Shown piece after piece: positions 32,613-40,377 of a DNA stretch of 40,377 bases. The position numbers and the translations under genes were made by a program. The stretch is from the NCBI RefSeq assembly GCF_014652815.1, contig NZ_BMZN01000005.1:197212-237588 (forward strand), written 5' to 3'. Position 1 is the first letter of the stretch, and each line of letters begins with the position of its first letter. The notes beneath the pieces are model-generated. The model was not told the DNA's origin and did not search any database. It saw only the letters and a program-made list of their open reading frames with translations. Source of the stretch: Alcaligenes pakistanensis (lineage in GTDB: Bacteria > Pseudomonadota > Gammaproteobacteria > Burkholderiales > Burkholderiaceae_B).

Positions 32613-33322
32613 TACAGGCCGTGGCGCTCAAGAATGGACTTGGCCTGCCCGGAGCCCAGGAACTGTGTCCAGGATTGCAAGGCGGGGCTGTCAGGCCGAT
32701 CCTTGAGTACCGCCAGGCTGAGATCAATCGGGTCATGGCATTGAGCGGGCATGGGCAACATAGTGCCTAGCTTGTCCTTGTGGGCCAGTGCTTCGCTGCG
32801 GTTGATGAAACCCGCATCTACCTCGCCGTTCAGCAAGTAAGCAGACACTTGCGGCAGCATGGCGACCTCGAGCGTGCGGCCATTAGCCTGGATTTTTTCA
32901 CGCTCCATGCAGGTGGTGGCAGCTCGGCCATAGACCGTTTTTTTTGCATCGCCAATCGCAATTCGGGCATAACCGGGCTGCTGCAAATCCTGGATGGAAT
33001 CAATGGTCTTGCCCTTGGGCACGGCCAGCATCAGGGCACCCTGACTGATGTTTACAAACTGCTGGGCAATGCCCATGGGCTCCAGGAAAAAGCGGTCACC
33101 GATGATGGCGGCAATCTCGGGGTTTTGTTCACTCTGGGCACGCACTTGTTGCATATTGCCAAAGCTGCTTTCCACGGTCAGGCCGGTTTCTTTCTTGAAG
33201 GCATCCATCAACTCAGTGACGGGTTTACGGTAGCCGGCGCCAGTGGCAATCAAGAGGTCGGAAGCATGGGCCGTGGTGGCAGCCGCCAGCAGGCAGGCGG
33301 CGGAAAACAGCAGAGATTTCAT
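32612..33322 (-). CDS. modA: Molybdate-type periplasmic binding protein (divergent ModA)
   Basis: A 236-residue binding protein with a signal peptide (MKSLLFSAACLLAAATTAHA). The fold pattern is that of ModA-type receptors: LLIATGAGYRKPVTELMDAF, TGLTVESSFGNMQQVRAQ, IAAIIGDRFFLEP, GALMLAVPKGK, ARIAIGDAKKTVYGRAA and LLNGEVDAGFINRSEAL. It lacks the usual A-S-L start of the first ligand loop (ATGAGY is found instead), so it is diverged within the family. Molybdate, tungstate or a related oxyanion is possible. A ModE-like palindrome sits 22 bases upstream of the ATG, which supports molybdenum regulation. It is coupled to modB by TAATG. Confidence 0.82.
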   Translation of the reverse strand: MKSLLFSAACLLAAATTAHASDLLIATGAGYRKPVTELMDAFKKETGLTVESSFGNMQQVRAQSEQNPEIAAIIGDRFFLEPMGIAQQFVNISQGALMLAVPKGKTIDSIQDLQQPGYARIAIGDAKKTVYGRAATTCMEREKIQANGRTLEVAMLPQVSAYLLNGEVDAGFINRSEALAHKDKLGTMLPMPAQCHDPIDLSLAVLKDRPDSPALQSWTQFLGSGQAKSILERHGL

Positions 33323-33343
33323 GGGGGTTCCTGACGATCAAAT

Positions 33344-33369
33344 TCGTTATAAGCTTAAGTTTATAACGA
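33344..33369 (-). promoter_or_regulatory. ModE-like operator upstream of modA
   Basis: Exact 9-base arms TCGTTATAA (33344-33352) and TTATAACGA (33361-33369) flank GCTTAAGT. The pattern resembles molybdenum-responsive ModE boxes, which have CGTTATAT-type half-sites around a short spacer. It overlaps the expected promoter or leader of modABD, so repression by Mo-loaded ModE is likely. Confidence 0.72.
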
Positions 33370-33555
33370 GAAAGAACAGACAGGGACTTACTGAATGTTT
33401 TTAGAGTGTGGGCTTGGAAATCTGTGTCAGGTGCTGCGGTCCGATAAGGCGTGTGAGGGCTTCCGGGAGGACGGTAAACAGCGGTCAATTAGACGGGGTT
33501 CCGGAGCATGGAATAACGGTATAGCTGTCGTGTGAAACTGATGTTCCCATCGCTT

Positions 33556-33592
<37 letters not shown>

Positions 33593-33614
33593 TTCAAGGT
33601 CCAGAGCTCAGGAC

Positions 33615-34535
33615 TTAGGGTAACAATCCCGCGTCTTTCAGCGAAGGCTCTTCATACACAGAATCTTCCGCTGGATAGCGTAGGTTCGGCATGTTTTGAG
33701 CCTTGGCTAATGCCCAGATGATGCTTTCCCCGGCAGGCAAGGTATCGGGTAATTGTGCGTAGAGCGGGTCTTGAAATGCCGCCTCTGTAGAGGTGATAGT
33801 CCAGCCTTCTGCGGTGAATGCCGCGATTACATCCGACAGCGCAGCCGCATTGAGTTGGTTGGTGTGCAAGAGGATCACATGCGCTGGGCTACGCCCCAAA
33901 ACCTCCTTGGCCAGTTGTTCGTAATAGCGGGCGCGTTCAAGCAGGTGGCGGATGTAGTGTTGTTTGACACGTTCGGCCTTCGCGCTATCGCCTGCCTCTA
34001 CATGTGCGGCAAAGATCCGGCTGTAATACCAGTCGCTGGCATCAATAGACACGGGCGCGCTCTTGTAGCCATGCGCCGCCATCCATAGACGGAAACCGTC
34101 CCGTTTGGCGGCGGTATCGCCTTCCTTCAAGTAGGGAAAACGCAGCATGGGGGTGAAGGTGGGGAGGTCTTTGAATGCGGTATCCGCCAGCTCCACATCA
34201 GCAATGAACTCTTCCAGGGTGAAGGCTGGATCGGCCAGACTTTTATGGCTGGCGGTATGGTTGCCGACCCAATGTCCTTGTGCTGACCAGGAAGCGACCA
34301 GTTCAAGCCCATCCGTGCCGCCCAGGCGGGCCAGCGAAGGGAACAGCGTGGCCTTGATCTTGTGTTGCTGCAAGCTCTCCAAGAGCTGTGCGTTCCATTG
34401 AGCCGCTTGCGGTTGCGTGGTGGGGTTGAAACCGTCGTCAAAGCTAAAGGCCAGGGTCTGGGCATAGGCCCAGGAGGTAGAGGCAGTCAGGACGGCAACA
34501 GCCAGCAAGCGCAGGGGAAGGAAACGGAAAGCCAT
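33615..34535 (-). CDS. Secreted polysaccharide deacetylase-like protein (NodB homology domain)
   Basis: A 306-residue exported protein with a signal peptide ending near residue 25 (STSWAYA). The NodB-type carbohydrate esterase 4 pattern follows: motif 1 FSFDDG (residues 30-35, metal Asp), GNHTASH (the S/TxxxH-type His pair of motif 2), and RFPYLKEGD in place of RxPY (motif 3). Late motifs DASDWYY and ILLHTN are also present. The expected role is removal of acetyl groups from cell-wall or exopolysaccharide amino sugars, with a bound metal. The C-terminal segment ends PAEDSVYEEPSLKDAGLLP. It stands alone between mod genes and glcB. The ATG at 34535 fits the signal peptide. Confidence 0.87.
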   Translation of the reverse strand: MAFRFLPLRLLAVAVLTASTSWAYAQTLAFSFDDGFNPTTQPQAAQWNAQLLESLQQHKIKATLFPSLARLGGTDGLELVASWSAQGHWVGNHTASHKSLADPAFTLEEFIADVELADTAFKDLPTFTPMLRFPYLKEGDTAAKRDGFRLWMAAHGYKSAPVSIDASDWYYSRIFAAHVEAGDSAKAERVKQHYIRHLLERARYYEQLAKEVLGRSPAHVILLHTNQLNAAALSDVIAAFTAEGWTITSTEAAFQDPLYAQLPDTLPAGESIIWALAKAQNMPNLRYPAEDSVYEEPSLKDAGLLP

Positions 34536-34640
34536 GTAGAGAAGTGGACTGCGTAAAAGTGGTGGCAGAAAACGAGCGGTAGACGGCCTTGTTCAGGTGT
34601 CTACACGCATGGTGGTGGCGGAATGCCTAACCTTAAACGA

Positions 34641-34678
34641 AAAAACCCCCATCCTGAACCAGCAAGATGGGGGTTTTT
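34641..34678. terminator. Terminator downstream of malate synthase gene
   Basis: A perfect 13-bp stem (34641-34653 with 34666-34678) starts with five A and ends with five T around a 12-base loop. It can therefore terminate in both directions. It lies 46 bases after the glcB stop on the minus strand. Confidence 0.9.
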
Positions 34679-34724
34679 CGGGCACTTGCCACCCGAAGCT
34701 AGGCTCCGGGCGACAGTGTGTGCT

Positions 34725-36890
34725 TTAGGCTTGGGCGGCTTTGAACGCCAGACGCCACTGATGCAGCAAAGGCTCGGTGTAGCCGTTGGGCTGTACCAGA
34801 CCTTTCAGAACCAGATCCTGCGCAGCACGGAAGGCAAAGGAACCTTCAAAGTTGCCGGCCATCTTGGTGTAGACGGGGTCGCCAGCGTTTTGCTGGTCCA
34901 CCACCGCCGCCATGCGCTGCAGCGTTTCAACCACTTGTTCGTGGGTGACGATGCCGTGCAGCAGCCAGTTGGCGATGTGCTGGCTGGAGATACGCAAGGT
35001 AGCGCGGTCTTCCATCAGGCCAACGTCGTGGATGTCCGGTACTTTGGAGCAGCCTACGCCCTGGTCAATCCAGCGCACCACGTAACCCAGGATGCCCTGA
35101 GCGTTGTTGTCCAGTTCTTCCTGAATTTCTTTGGCGGACCAGCTAGTGTCGGTCGCGACAGGAATAGTCAGGATGCTGTCCAGGTAGTCGTTGGTGTCGC
35201 CTTCCAGACCTTTCTGGACGTCGACCACATTTACTTGGTGGTAGTGCAAGGCGTGCAGCGTGGCAGCGGTAGGCGATGGCACCCAGGCGGTGTTGCCACC
35301 GGCCTTCACGTGACCAATCTTTTGCTCCAGCATTTCAGCCATCAGGTCAGGCATGGCCCACATGCCTTTACCGATTTGGGCACGACCACGCAGACCGCAT
35401 TGCAGGCCAACCTGAACGTTGTTGCGTTCGTAGGCAGGCTGCCAGTCAGCTTGTTTCATGTCCGCTTTACGCACCACGGCGCCAGCTTGCATGCAAGTGT
35501 GAATTTCGTCGCCAGTACGGTCCAGGAAGCCGGTGTTGATGAACACCACGCGCTCGGTGGCTTGGGCAATGGCGGCCTTCAAGTTCACGCTGGTACGGCG
35601 CTCTTCGTCCATGATGCCCAACTTGACGGTGTTGGGAGCCAGGCCCAGCAGGTTCTCAACACGGTCAAAGATTTCGCTGGCAAAAGCCACTTCGTCAGGA
35701 CCGTGCATTTTGGGTTTGACGATGTACAACGAGCCGCTGCGCGAGTTTTTCTTCAGTTCCAGGTCACGCATGCCGATCAGGGTAGTGATTACGGCGTCCA
35801 AGATGCCTTCAGGAATTTCGTGGCCCTCGCCGTCCACAATGGCGGGGTTGCTCATCAGGTGGCCGACGTTACGCACGAACATCAAGGAGCGGCCAGCCAG
35901 AGTCTGGGTAGCGCCCTGTAGGTCGGTGTACTGGCGGTCTTCAGCCAGACGGCGGGTAAATACTTTGCCGTCTTTCTTGATTTCTTCGGTCAGCGAACCG
36001 GTGACCAGACCCAACCAGTTGCGGTAGGCCAGGGTCTTGTCGTCGGCGTCCACAGCAGCCACGGAGTCTTCGCAGTCCATGATGGTGGTCAGGGCCGATT
36101 CCAGGGCAATGTCTTTTACGCCAGCCGGGTCGGTCTTGCCGATCGGACTAGTGGCATCGATCTGCAGTTCAAAGTGCAGGCCGTTATGCAGGAACACAAT
36201 GGCTTCAGGCGCATCAGGCTGACCACGGTAACCCAGCAGGGTTGATGGATCTTTCAGGCCAGTGGTACCACCGTTTTCCAGGGTAACGCGCACAGCGCCG
36301 TCAGCGATGGTGTAGGAAGTAGCCTGGTCGTGGCTGCCTTGAGCCAGAGGAATGGTGTCGTTCAGGAACTGACGGCCAAAGGCGATAACCTTGGCACCGC
36401 GCACGGCGTTGTAGCCACCGCCACGCTGGGCACCGTCGGTGTCAGGAATGGCGTTCGTGCCGTACAGAGCGTCGTACAGGCTACCCCAACGCGCGTTCAC
36501 GGCGTTCAGAGCGTAGCGTGCGTTCATGATAGGCACGACCAACTGAGGGCCACCTTGTTCGGTGATTTCTGTATCGACGTTGGCGGTGTTGACCTTAACG
36601 GCGGCAGGCGCCTCTTTCAGATAGCCGATGGAGCTCAGGAAGCTCTTGTAGGCGGTCATATCGCTGATGGGGCCTGGGTTGGCACCGTGCCATTTATCCA
36701 GCTCAACTTGCAGGCGGTCACGTTCAGCCAGCAAGGCGCGGTTTTTAGGTGCCAGGTCATGGACCAGCTTATCGAAACCAGCCCAGAAGGCTTCGGATGA
36801 GATACCTGTGCCGGGCAGGGCTTCTTGTTCGATGAACTGATGAAGCACCTCGGCGACTTGCAATCGCTGGCAGGAGATTCGAGTGGTCAT
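34725..36890 (-). CDS. glcB: Malate synthase G
   Basis: This enzyme condenses glyoxylate with acetyl-CoA to malate in the glyoxylate and glycolate pathways. It has 721 residues, the length of the monomeric G form. Catalytic-site segments are intact: [14 protein letters not shown] (Arg), [14 protein letters not shown] (Glu), [14 protein letters not shown] (Asp metal ligand), [15 protein letters not shown] (Cys) and [21 protein letters not shown] (catalytic Asp). Mid-protein motifs such as [18 protein letters not shown] also match. A terminator lies downstream. The upstream region carries two perfect palindromes at 200-320 bases from the start that could be control sites. No glcDEF or aceA gene is nearby in the window. 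Confidence 0.97.
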   Translation of the reverse strand: MTTRISCQRLQVAEVLHQFIEQEALPGTGISSEAFWAGFDKLVHDLAPKNRALLAERDRLQVELDKWHGANPGPISDMTAYKSFLSSIGYLKEAPAAVKVNTANVDTEITEQGGPQLVVPIMNARYALNAVNARWGSLYDALYGTNAIPDTDGAQRGGGYNAVRGAKVIAFGRQFLNDTIPLAQGSHDQATSYTIADGAVRVTLENGGTTGLKDPSTLLGYRGQPDAPEAIVFLHNGLHFELQIDATSPIGKTDPAGVKDIALESALTTIMDCEDSVAAVDADDKTLAYRNWLGLVTGSLTEEIKKDGKVFTRRLAEDRQYTDLQGATQTLAGRSLMFVRNVGHLMSNPAIVDGEGHEIPEGILDAVITTLIGMRDLELKKNSRSGSLYIVKPKMHGPDEVAFASEIFDRVENLLGLAPNTVKLGIMDEERRTSVNLKAAIAQATERVVFINTGFLDRTGDEIHTCMQAGAVVRKADMKQADWQPAYERNNVQVGLQCGLRGRAQIGKGMWAMPDLMAEMLEQKIGHVKAGGNTAWVPSPTAATLHALHYHQVNVVDVQKGLEGDTNDYLDSILTIPVATDTSWSAKEIQEELDNNAQGILGYVVRWIDQGVGCSKVPDIHDVGLMEDRATLRISSQHIANWLLHGIVTHEQVVETLQRMAAVVDQQNAGDPVYTKMAGNFEGSFAFRAAQDLVLKGLVQPNGYTEPLLHQWRLAFKAAQA

Positions 36891-37092
36891 GTGTACCCTT
36901 GCTGATAGTTAAAAGTGATTCGGTACAGCGACGGCCAATAGGGCCGGGTCGTTGCAATAACCTGGTCAAGAGCACATTCAGATCTTGCTGAATCGCGGGC
37001 ATAAAGGCCCACGTGGCGCCAGGACACAAATGACATCAGAGGGCAAGCAGCTTACTTGAAGCGAAAATCACTAAAAAACGCTAACCCATTGT

Positions 37093-37118
37093 AAATTAGC
37101 CTAATTACAAGCTAATTT
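37093..37118. promoter_or_regulatory. Palindrome upstream of glcB (operator candidate)
   Basis: Exact 8-base arms AAATTAGC (37093-37100) and GCTAATTT (37111-37118) flank a 10-base AT-rich spacer, about 200 bases upstream of glcB. Spacing of one to two helical turns suits a dimeric regulator. The protein is unknown. Confidence 0.45.
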
Positions 37119-37206
37119 GCGCGATGACGAGCTATGTCTCACACGCATGCCGAGCACACTGCCAGGTTGGATAACTTAAATTATGAAGGACTGACGCAAG
37201 CTGAAT

Positions 37207-37225
37207 TTAATACTAAAAGTATTAA
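37207..37225. promoter_or_regulatory. Perfect AT-rich palindrome upstream of glcB
   Basis: Exact 8-base arms TTAATACT and AGTATTAA flank three A. The whole 19-base dyad is in an AT-rich patch about 320 bases upstream of glcB. It could be an operator or a hairpin in a leader; no regulator can be named. Confidence 0.45.
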
Positions 37226-37995
37226 GACTACATACTTAATGTATTTACTGGTTTTGGGCAAGTCTTATATATGAGGTAGAAGACGTGCCCGGCTTCAGAT
37301 TGCCCTCATAAGCCACCGCATCAGGCGCCTGACGAAATATCGAACAGGCCCGCCAAGCCGCTTGTATAGCGCCATTAGTATAAAAACAAGGCTGTGGAGC
37401 AGTCACTTGGAAATGGACTGCAGGCAGTCGAGGTGTCACAAATGGAATTTGCCCAAAACGGGGATAAAGCCGTTTGTTCAGATGACGTCTGTGAGTGAAT
37501 TCAGTCTCAAAACCACAGATAGTCGTGTCCATTGTGTGGACAGCGGGGCTTGTAGTTCAGTCAAAAACCAGTAACGACATTTGCACAAACGGGTTGGCCG
37601 TCATCCGCTTCTTGGGCAAGGGCTGGAAGGTGATGGCGTTGGAGTGACGAACGTTGTCAGTGCGCTGTTTTCAGGTCTTGAATCCAGATGGATTGCAGGT
37701 GTGGAGACAAAGACTAGGCCGCTGTTCAGTTAAAAGGCCGTGCGAAGGCAGAGAGATTCCAAAGGTATAGGGACGATGACATTAGGTGCAAGTGCCCAGG
37801 GGCGTCTTGCCTGTCCGTTCAGGTGGGGTAATTCGCGCAAAGAGGGGTGGGCCAAGGTTTGTGCTGCCTGTGTGGGATTGGCCGGTCTGCAAGCTGCGGC
37901 TGAATTTGTCATAGAGCCGTGTAGGAGCGAGAACAATAAACAGCTTATGATGCTTGCAGATCTGCTTGTCTTTGTTTCCCCTTGGAATACTTGTT

Positions 37996-39498
37996 ATGTC
38001 TGATCCCAGCGGTTTTTCCCGTATCACGTCCACGCCTGAATTAATGCCCTTCACGGGCTATCTGGATGCCGCCCAGGCTTTGGAACAGTTGCGCGTCATT
38101 TATGACCGAAACACCGCCTTTTTGCGCGACTCCTTTGCCCAGTGTCTGGAAACCGGATTTCCTCGCGGACAGCGCTTTAGAGCCTGCTATCCGGCTGTGC
38201 GTTTGCGAGTCGATACATATCAGGAAGTTGATAGCCGTCTGTCGTATGGGCACGTCGTGGAACCCGGTGTGTATATGACCACCCTCACCGCGCCCGGCCT
38301 GTATCACGATTATCTGCTGGAGCAGTTGGAACTGCTGCTGCGTAATCACGGTGTGCAAGTGGAAGTGGGCGAGTCCGCCGTGCCGATCCCGCTGCACTTC
38401 GCCTTGAATAATGGGGTGCAAACGACGGTTACCACCGTGCCCGAATCGCCCGGTGATACCTTGCGTGATCACTTCGATGTGCCCGATCTGGCCTATATGG
38501 ACGATGCCATCGTCAACGGTACATGGGAGCGCGTGCATAACGAACCCTTGCCGCTGGCCCCCTTTACCGCGCCGCGTATCGACTATTCCTTGCATCGTTT
38601 GCAGCACTACAGCGCCACCCGGCCCGAGTATTTCCAGAACTTTGTACTGTTCACCAATTACCAGTTCTATGTGGACGAGTTCTGCCAGTGGGCGCGTGAA
38701 GTGCTTCAGGCGGACGATCAGGGCTATATCGATCTGGTGGAGCCGGGAAACATCATCACCCCGGCAGGAGCCAATGCCGCCACGACAGGCTCGCCCCTTG
38801 CTCGTGCGCCGCAAATGCCCTCCTACCACCTGCGCCGTGCCGATCATTCCGGTATTACCTTGATCAATATTGGTGTGGGGCCGTCCAATGCCAAGACCAT
38901 TACCGACCACGTGGCGGTGTTGCGTCCGGCGGCTTGGTTGATGCTGGGTCATTGCGCTGGTTTGCGTACCACTCAGCGTTTGGGAGACTACGTGCTGGCT
39001 CATGGCTATGTGCGTCAGGATCATGTTCTGGATGAAGACCTGCCAACTTGGGTGCCTATCCCTCCTTTAGCCGAGATTCAGGTGGCTTTGGAGCAAGCCG
39101 TGGCCGAGGTGGCCGGCCTGTCTGGCTGGGAGCTGAAACGAATCATGCGTACCGGCACCGTGGCGTCCATTGATAATCGGAACTGGGAGCTGCGTGACCA
39201 CCACGAGCCTGTCCGGCGTCTGTCCCAGTCTCGGGCAATTGCGCTGGATATGGAGTCCGCCACGATTGCGGCCAATGGCTTTCGTTTCCGGGTGCCTTAC
39301 GGAACCTTGTTGTGCGTGTCGGACAAGCCCTTGCATGGCGAGCTGAAACTACCGGGCATGGCCAGCGAGTTCTATGCGCGTCAGGTGGGCCAGCATTTGC
39401 ATATTGGGATTCGGGCCCTGGAGTTGCTGCGCGATATGCCTAAAGAACGATTGCATTCACGCAAGCTGCGCAGTTTCCTGGAAACGGCGTTTCAATAG
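37996..39498 (+). CDS. amn: AMP nucleosidase
   Basis: This enzyme hydrolyses AMP to adenine and ribose 5-phosphate, helping to set the adenylate pool. It has 500 residues (E. coli Amn has 484). The N-terminal domain specific to AMP nucleosidases is visible (FRACYPAVRLRVDTYQEVDS, SYGHVVEPGVYMTTLT). The C-terminal nucleoside-phosphorylase-like domain follows (LINIGVGPSNAKTITDHVAV, LMLGHCAGLRTTQRLGDYVLA, ALDMESATIAANGFRFRVPYG, CVSDKPLHGELKLPGMASEF). The ATG at 37996 is chosen because the frame upstream reads as a hydrophobic stretch with no family wording. It is probably a single-gene unit. Confidence 0.96.
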   Translation: MSDPSGFSRITSTPELMPFTGYLDAAQALEQLRVIYDRNTAFLRDSFAQCLETGFPRGQRFRACYPAVRLRVDTYQEVDSRLSYGHVVEPGVYMTTLTAPGLYHDYLLEQLELLLRNHGVQVEVGESAVPIPLHFALNNGVQTTVTTVPESPGDTLRDHFDVPDLAYMDDAIVNGTWERVHNEPLPLAPFTAPRIDYSLHRLQHYSATRPEYFQNFVLFTNYQFYVDEFCQWAREVLQADDQGYIDLVEPGNIITPAGANAATTGSPLARAPQMPSYHLRRADHSGITLINIGVGPSNAKTITDHVAVLRPAAWLMLGHCAGLRTTQRLGDYVLAHGYVRQDHVLDEDLPTWVPIPPLAEIQVALEQAVAEVAGLSGWELKRIMRTGTVASIDNRNWELRDHHEPVRRLSQSRAIALDMESATIAANGFRFRVPYGTLLCVSDKPLHGELKLPGMASEFYARQVGQHLHIGIRALELLRDMPKERLHSRKLRSFLETAFQ

Positions 39499-39698
39499 GC
39501 GCGAAGGCATCGTTGCTGCTGGCTGCATGTGTCAGCGTGAGCCTATTCCGCTTTTTAGAGGGCAAGGCTCAAACGCCCTTGGTACTTACTGTGATCTGGC
39601 GGTCGCTTAAAGCCACGGCCTGAATGTTGAATGCTCTTATCTAGCCTTGTATTGGTTTTGATATAGACATTTTGTCGGGGACAGGAATAAGAGTTTTT

Positions 39699-39729
39699 GA
39701 GGCCGTGCTTCCAGACGATGCACGGCCTC
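39699..39729. terminator. Hairpin between amn and the thioesterase gene
   Basis: Exact 10-base arms GAGGCCGTGC (39699-39708) and GCACGGCCTC (39720-39729) flank an 11-base loop. A T-rich stretch (TGATTTCTTT) follows on the plus strand. It may end amn transcription or sit in the thioesterase leader. It also argues against starting the thioesterase at an upstream TTG. Confidence 0.55.
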
Positions 39730-39758
39730 CTGATTTCTTTGGGGAAGCAGACACGGAT

Positions 39759-40217
39759 ATGGATAAAGCATTTCAAGATTTTTATGCCGACAACTTCAGC
39801 CATTGCTACGGTTGCGGCAAACATAACCCCGATGGCCATCAGCTAAAGAGCTATTGGGATGGCGACAATACCGTGGCTCGCTACACACCTAAACCTATTT
39901 ACAGTGGTGGTGTGCCCAAGCATGTGTATGGTGGCTTGATTGCTTCGCTGCTGGACTGCCACGGCACTGCCTCTGCGGCTGCGTTCATCTACCGGGATTT
40001 GAATTGCGAGATGGGCACTATTGAGGAGCCGATTCGTTGCGTGACGGTTTCATTGAAAGTGGAGTTTCGTCGTCCCACGCCGATGGGAACGGAGCTGACG
40101 GTTCAGGGCACGCTGCGTGAGCTGGACGGGCGCAAGGTCTGGGTGGATCTGTCGTTAAGTGCGAATGGCGAAGTCTGTGCAACAGGTGAAATGCTGGCGA
40201 TTCGTTTTAAGGAATAG
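39759..40217 (+). CDS. PaaI-type hotdog-fold thioesterase with N-terminal Cys motif
   Basis: A 152-residue single-domain hotdog protein, probably an acyl-CoA thioesterase. The N-terminal segment SHCYGCGKHNPDGHQL carries the C-x-x-C-G motif typical of one PaaI subgroup. The hotdog core follows with YGGLIASLLDCHGTASAAAF on the long helix and VSLKVEFRRPTPMGTELTV plus VDLSLSANGEVCATGEML on the sheet. The ATG at 39759 is used; an in-frame TTG 29 codons upstream would read through the hairpin and lacks family wording. It stands alone before a terminator. The acyl substrate is unknown. Confidence 0.88.
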   Translation: MDKAFQDFYADNFSHCYGCGKHNPDGHQLKSYWDGDNTVARYTPKPIYSGGVPKHVYGGLIASLLDCHGTASAAAFIYRDLNCEMGTIEEPIRCVTVSLKVEFRRPTPMGTELTVQGTLRELDGRKVWVDLSLSANGEVCATGEMLAIRFKE

Positions 40218-40349
40218 CAGGCTCCTTGCCGAGCTCGCCTCGCTGGTTGCAAGTTCCGTTTTGGTGGATTCAAGGCTTAGTGTTAGGCCGTGGTGTTGCT
40301 CTGTCCACAGGCGTCTCGTTTTCTACTTGAAACCGCTGGCCCAAATAAA

Positions 40350-40377
40350 AACGCCGAGCCAGAAATGGCTCGGCGTT
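40350..40377 (+). terminator. Terminator at the window end
   Basis: A perfect 12-bp stem (AACGCCGAGCCA with its complement at 40366-40377) closes a GAAA tetraloop. It is preceded by an A-run on the plus strand. The sequence ends at the last stem base, so a following T-run cannot be seen. It probably closes the thioesterase transcript. Confidence 0.8.

Larger units (their letters stand above)
36891..37995. other. 1.1-kb intergenic stretch without a convincing gene
   Basis: I found no recognisable protein between glcB and amn. Short open frames at 37245-37532 (minus), 37362-37574 (plus) and 37740-38003 (plus) have unusual composition, no family wording and no clear ribosome site. AT-rich bases 37075-37260 hold two palindromes. 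The rest may be a decayed gene or a regulatory leader; an unidentified small RNA cannot be excluded. Confidence 0.6.

Noticed and set aside
34623-35921. Plus-strand open frame of 432 codons
   Set aside because: It is antisense to malate synthase G and begins inside the terminator region. It has no recognisable domain.
37245-37532. Minus-strand frame of 95 codons in the glcB-amn gap
   Set aside because: No ribosome site, no family wording and odd composition. It is mentioned only as a possible remnant within the non-coding stretch.

Overview
The window reads as chromosomal DNA of a betaproteobacterium of the family Alcaligenaceae, probably Alcaligenes or a close relative. This is judged from protein wording, gene content and a moderately high GC content, not from a database search. 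It is densely coded. No rRNA, tRNA, CRISPR array, insertion sequence or phage gene was recognised.

Layout. (1) 1-4.4 kb, minus strand: an iron cell-surface signalling unit made of a FecI-type ECF sigma factor, a FecR-type anti-sigma regulator and a TonB-dependent receptor with an N-terminal signalling (STN) domain. The receptor is cut by the window start. A near-perfect 27-bp Fur-box palindrome lies upstream of the sigma gene. (2) 4.4-10.1 kb, minus strand: a complete peptide/opine-type ABC importer (binding protein, two permeases, two ATPases) with a terminator at its end. (3) 10.2-12.9 kb, plus strand: dinB with a LexA-like box, then an ArgD-type aminotransferase.

(4) 13.2-27.0 kb: the most distinctive part, an organosulfur scavenging island. 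On the plus strand it carries four different MetQ/NlpA-family binding proteins, one MetN ATPase and one MetI permease. Interleaved with them are two tandem SfnB-type flavin oxidoreductases, a DszA/NtaA/SnaA-type FMN monooxygenase and a DszC-like enzyme. A convergent operon holds an SsuE/MsuE-type FMN reductase, SsuD and an amidohydrolase-fold protein that lacks the usual metal ligands. A simple model is that one MetNI pore takes up several organosulfur compounds through different receptors. FMNH2 from the reductase then drives the monooxygenases that release sulfite. All four binding proteins lack a lipobox and have replaced two Asn positions that bind methionine in MetQ.

(5) 27.4-30.9 kb: a cupin dioxygenase-like gene with AraC-type operator repeats, its probable AraC regulator, a TauE/TSUP membrane exporter (possibly for sulfite or an organosulfonate) and a divergent LysR regulator with a palindromic operator. 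(6) 31.0-33.4 kb, minus strand: modA-modB-modD without a modC, under a ModE-like palindrome. (7) 33.5-40.4 kb: a heptamer tandem repeat, a secreted polysaccharide deacetylase-like protein, malate synthase G (glcB), a roughly 1.1-kb stretch with no convincing gene, AMP nucleosidase (amn) and a PaaI-type hotdog thioesterase, ending in a terminator.
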